NCBI GenBank assembly: GCA_002329625.1
Contig: DCTP01000135.1
Coordinates: 1 to 16,254, forward strand
DNA length: 16,254 nucleotides
Direction: 5' to 3'
Source of the DNA: Leptolinea sp. UBA1437
Lineage (GTDB): Bacteria > Chloroflexota > Anaerolineae > Anaerolineales > Anaerolineaceae
Shown piece by piece: positions 15,004-16,254 of the stretch. Both the position numbers and the translations under genes were made by a program. Below the pieces are notes generated by a model that was not told the DNA's origin, searched no databases, and saw nothing but the letters and a program-made list of their open reading frames with translations. The first letter of the stretch is position 1. Every line of letters starts with the position of its first letter.

Positions 15004-16049
15004 TTGATGCACATCATCCAAGTTTGACAAATGTTTATGCCGCGGATCCCGCTCGCTATGACAATATGATTTATCGACGCTGCGGAAAAAGCGGTGTTCA
15101 ACTGCCTATTTTGACGTTGGGACTTTGGCATAATTTTGACGGGTATAAAAGTTTTGAGATCGATCGGGCTATGATCCGTTATGCTTTTGATCATGGAATT
15201 ACCCATTTTGATATTGCGAACAATTACGGACCGCCTTACGGCGCCGCCGAAAGAGTATTCGGGCAAATCTACGAACAGGATCTGAAACCTTATCGGGATG
15301 AATTATTTATTTCGACCAAAGCCGGCTATGATATGTGGCCTGGACCTTACGGAGATTATGGGTCAAAAAAGTATCTGGTTGCCAGCCTGAACCAAAGTCT
15401 TAAAAGGATGGGGCTGGATTATGTGGATGTGTTTTATCATCACCGTCCCGATCCCGAAACGCCGTTGGAAGAGACAATGGGAGCATTGGATTTTCTGGTA
15501 CGTCAGGGAAAAGCTCTTTATGTCGGAATTTCCAATTATCCCGCGGATCTGACAAAAAAAGCCGCGGAAATCCTGAGAGAATTGGGGACACCATGTCTGA
15601 TTCACCAGCCTTCTTATTCGATCTTGAATCGCTGGACAGAAACGGATCATCTGTTTGATATAACCGCCGAATACGGGATGGGGACAATTGTTTTTGCGCC
15701 GCTACAGCACGGTTTGTTGAGTTCCAGATATTTAAACGGCATTCCAGAAGGATCACGCGCCTCATTGGATCGGCATCTGAAAAAAGATTTAATTACGGAT
15801 GAGAGTATCGGTTATATTCGTCAATTGAACAGCATCGCTATTGAGAGAGGGCAGACGCTTTCACAGATGGCATTGGCATGGGTCTTGAAGGATAATCGGG
15901 TAACGAGTGCGCTGTTTGGTGCCAGTAATGTGGAGCAGATTGCGGAGAATCTGCAGGTGATGGAGAATCTTTCATTCACCACAGAAGAGCTTCAGCAGAT
16001 TGATGCGGTGGCTAATCCTTTTATGGAATTCCTGAAGCGCCATTCCTGA
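15000..16049 (+). CDS. Aldo-keto reductase, YghZ/L-glyceraldehyde-3-phosphate reductase-like
   Basis: This 349-residue TIM-barrel NADPH-dependent oxidoreductase closely resembles the YghZ group. HFDIANNYGPPYGAAE (69-84) supplies catalytic D71 and Y76, FISTKAGYDMWPGPYG (103-118) supplies K107, and FYHHRPD (145-151) supplies H148, so the tetrad is intact. The cofactor end GASNVEQIAENLQ near residue 310 is also typical. AGGAGAGG at 14985-14992 and an ATGA overlap with the membrane transferase support the start. Known relatives reduce small aldehydes such as L-glyceraldehyde-3-phosphate or methylglyoxal. Its position as last gene of a sugar cluster suggests a keto- or aldo-sugar substrate, or detoxification, but nothing in the sequence decides this. 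About 22 residues precede the usual start of the domain (MIYRRCGKSG). Confidence 0.9.
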   Translation: MIDAHHPSLTNVYAADPARYDNMIYRRCGKSGVQLPILTLGLWHNFDGYKSFEIDRAMIRYAFDHGITHFDIANNYGPPYGAAERVFGQIYEQDLKPYRDELFISTKAGYDMWPGPYGDYGSKKYLVASLNQSLKRMGLDYVDVFYHHRPDPETPLEETMGALDFLVRQGKALYVGISNYPADLTKKAAEILRELGTPCLIHQPSYSILNRWTETDHLFDITAEYGMGTIVFAPLQHGLLSSRYLNGIPEGSRASLDRHLKKDLITDESIGYIRQLNSIAIERGQTLSQMALAWVLKDNRVTSALFGASNVEQIAENLQVMENLSFTTEELQQIDAVANPFMEFLKRHS

Positions 16050-16072
16050 TATTTTGAAGGCGATTAAACGTC

Positions 16073-16122
16073 ACGCCGTCCTCTGAATGGTATTAAAACC
16101 GAATATCTGTAGGGGACGGCGT
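16073..16122 (+). repeat. Inverted repeat linking a reversed repeat copy with the first tandem unit
   Basis: ACGCCGTCC at 16073-16081 is the exact reverse complement of GGACGGCGT at 16114-16122, inside the first 37-nt unit. G-T and C-G pairs extend it by two positions. The element starts 24 bases after the reductase stop, so a transcript would form a stem with a 32-base loop. No T-run follows. Confidence 0.55.
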
Positions 16123-16211
16123 CCTTGCAAAACACGCCGAGATTTGTAGGGGATGGCGTCCTTGCGAAGCACGCCGAGATTTGTAGGGGATGGCGTCCTC
16201 GACATCCCGTG
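16108..16211 (+). repeat. 37-nt tandem repeat, two full units and one diverged partial unit
   Basis: Units start with TGTAGGGG at 16108, 16145 and 16182, a strict 37-base period. Units 1 and 2 differ at 3 of 37 positions. Each contains the near-palindrome GGAYGGCGTCC and a 5-bp stem, GGCGT with ACGCC around 11 bases. Unit 3 shares only its first 18 bases and then switches to CGACATCCCGTG, where GGGATG (16187-16192) pairs with CATCCC (16203-16208). It looks like a dispersed intergenic repeat family. It is not a CRISPR, because there are no unique spacers. Confidence 0.85.
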
Positions 16212-16240
16212 ATTAGCAAATACAAAAATCACGCTTTATT
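16208..16240 (+). terminator. Weak terminator-like hairpin at the end of the cluster
   Basis: CGTGATT (16208-16214) pairs with AATCACG (16227-16233) around a 12-base loop and is followed by CTTTATT. The stem is AT-rich and the T-run is broken, so termination is only a possibility. It is the first hairpin followed by Ts after the reductase gene, and the 205-base tail 16050-16254 holds no gene. Confidence 0.3.
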
Positions 16241-16254
16241 AAAATCGATCATCT

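Noticed and set aside
16108..16211. CRISPR array
   Set aside because: Units are directly adjacent with a 37-base period and no variable spacers; it is a tandem repeat.

Overview
The window is one continuous plus-strand gene cluster for building and exporting a surface polysaccharide (O-antigen or capsule-like glycan) in a bacterium of moderate GC content. It holds 13 genes, one of them split by an in-frame stop codon, with almost no spacing between them. The first gene is cut by the left edge, so the locus continues upstream. I see no minus-strand gene, RNA gene, IS element or CRISPR array. Taxonomy cannot be fixed from the sequence. Shine-Dalgarno-type sites (GGAG, GGAGG, AGGAGAGG) and short GC-rich intergenic repeats fit many bacterial phyla, and the Wzm/Wzt-type exporter is commonest in Gram-negative-type bacteria without being limited to them.

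Layout. (1) Positions 2-1935: a Wzm-like ABC-2 permease and a Wzt-like ATPase with an extra C-terminal domain that in this family reads the end of the finished glycan. (2) 1935-4432: a protein with the C-terminal signature of the Kdo-transferase/capsule-synthesis fold, overlapped by a SAM methyltransferase; both are candidates for chain-end chemistry. (3) 4515-9451: a sugar-acid module made of a PseB-type UDP-GlcNAc 4,6-dehydratase, an RmlD-like reductase, a NeuB-family PEP-condensing synthase, a GT4 glycosyltransferase and an SpsF-like cytidylyltransferase. (4) 9448-12984: a GT-A-like transferase, a GT2 transferase and a large GT-B-like protein interrupted by a TAA codon. (5) 12994-16049: a GT39/ArnT-like multi-pass membrane glycosyltransferase and a YghZ-like aldo-keto reductase. 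(6) 16050-16254: non-coding DNA with a 37-nt tandem repeat and inverted repeats.

How the parts may work together (inference). PseB and the reductase would make a 6-deoxy-HexNAc nucleotide. NeuB would condense the freed sugar with PEP to give a nonulosonic-type acid, and the SpsF-like enzyme would activate it with CMP. The transferases would assemble it into a chain that the methyltransferase and the capsule-synthesis-like enzyme may cap, and Wzm/Wzt would export it. The usual pseudaminic/legionaminic aminotransferase, acetyltransferase and UDP-sugar hydrolase are not in the window. The product may therefore not be a standard di-amino nonulosonic acid, unless those genes lie outside.
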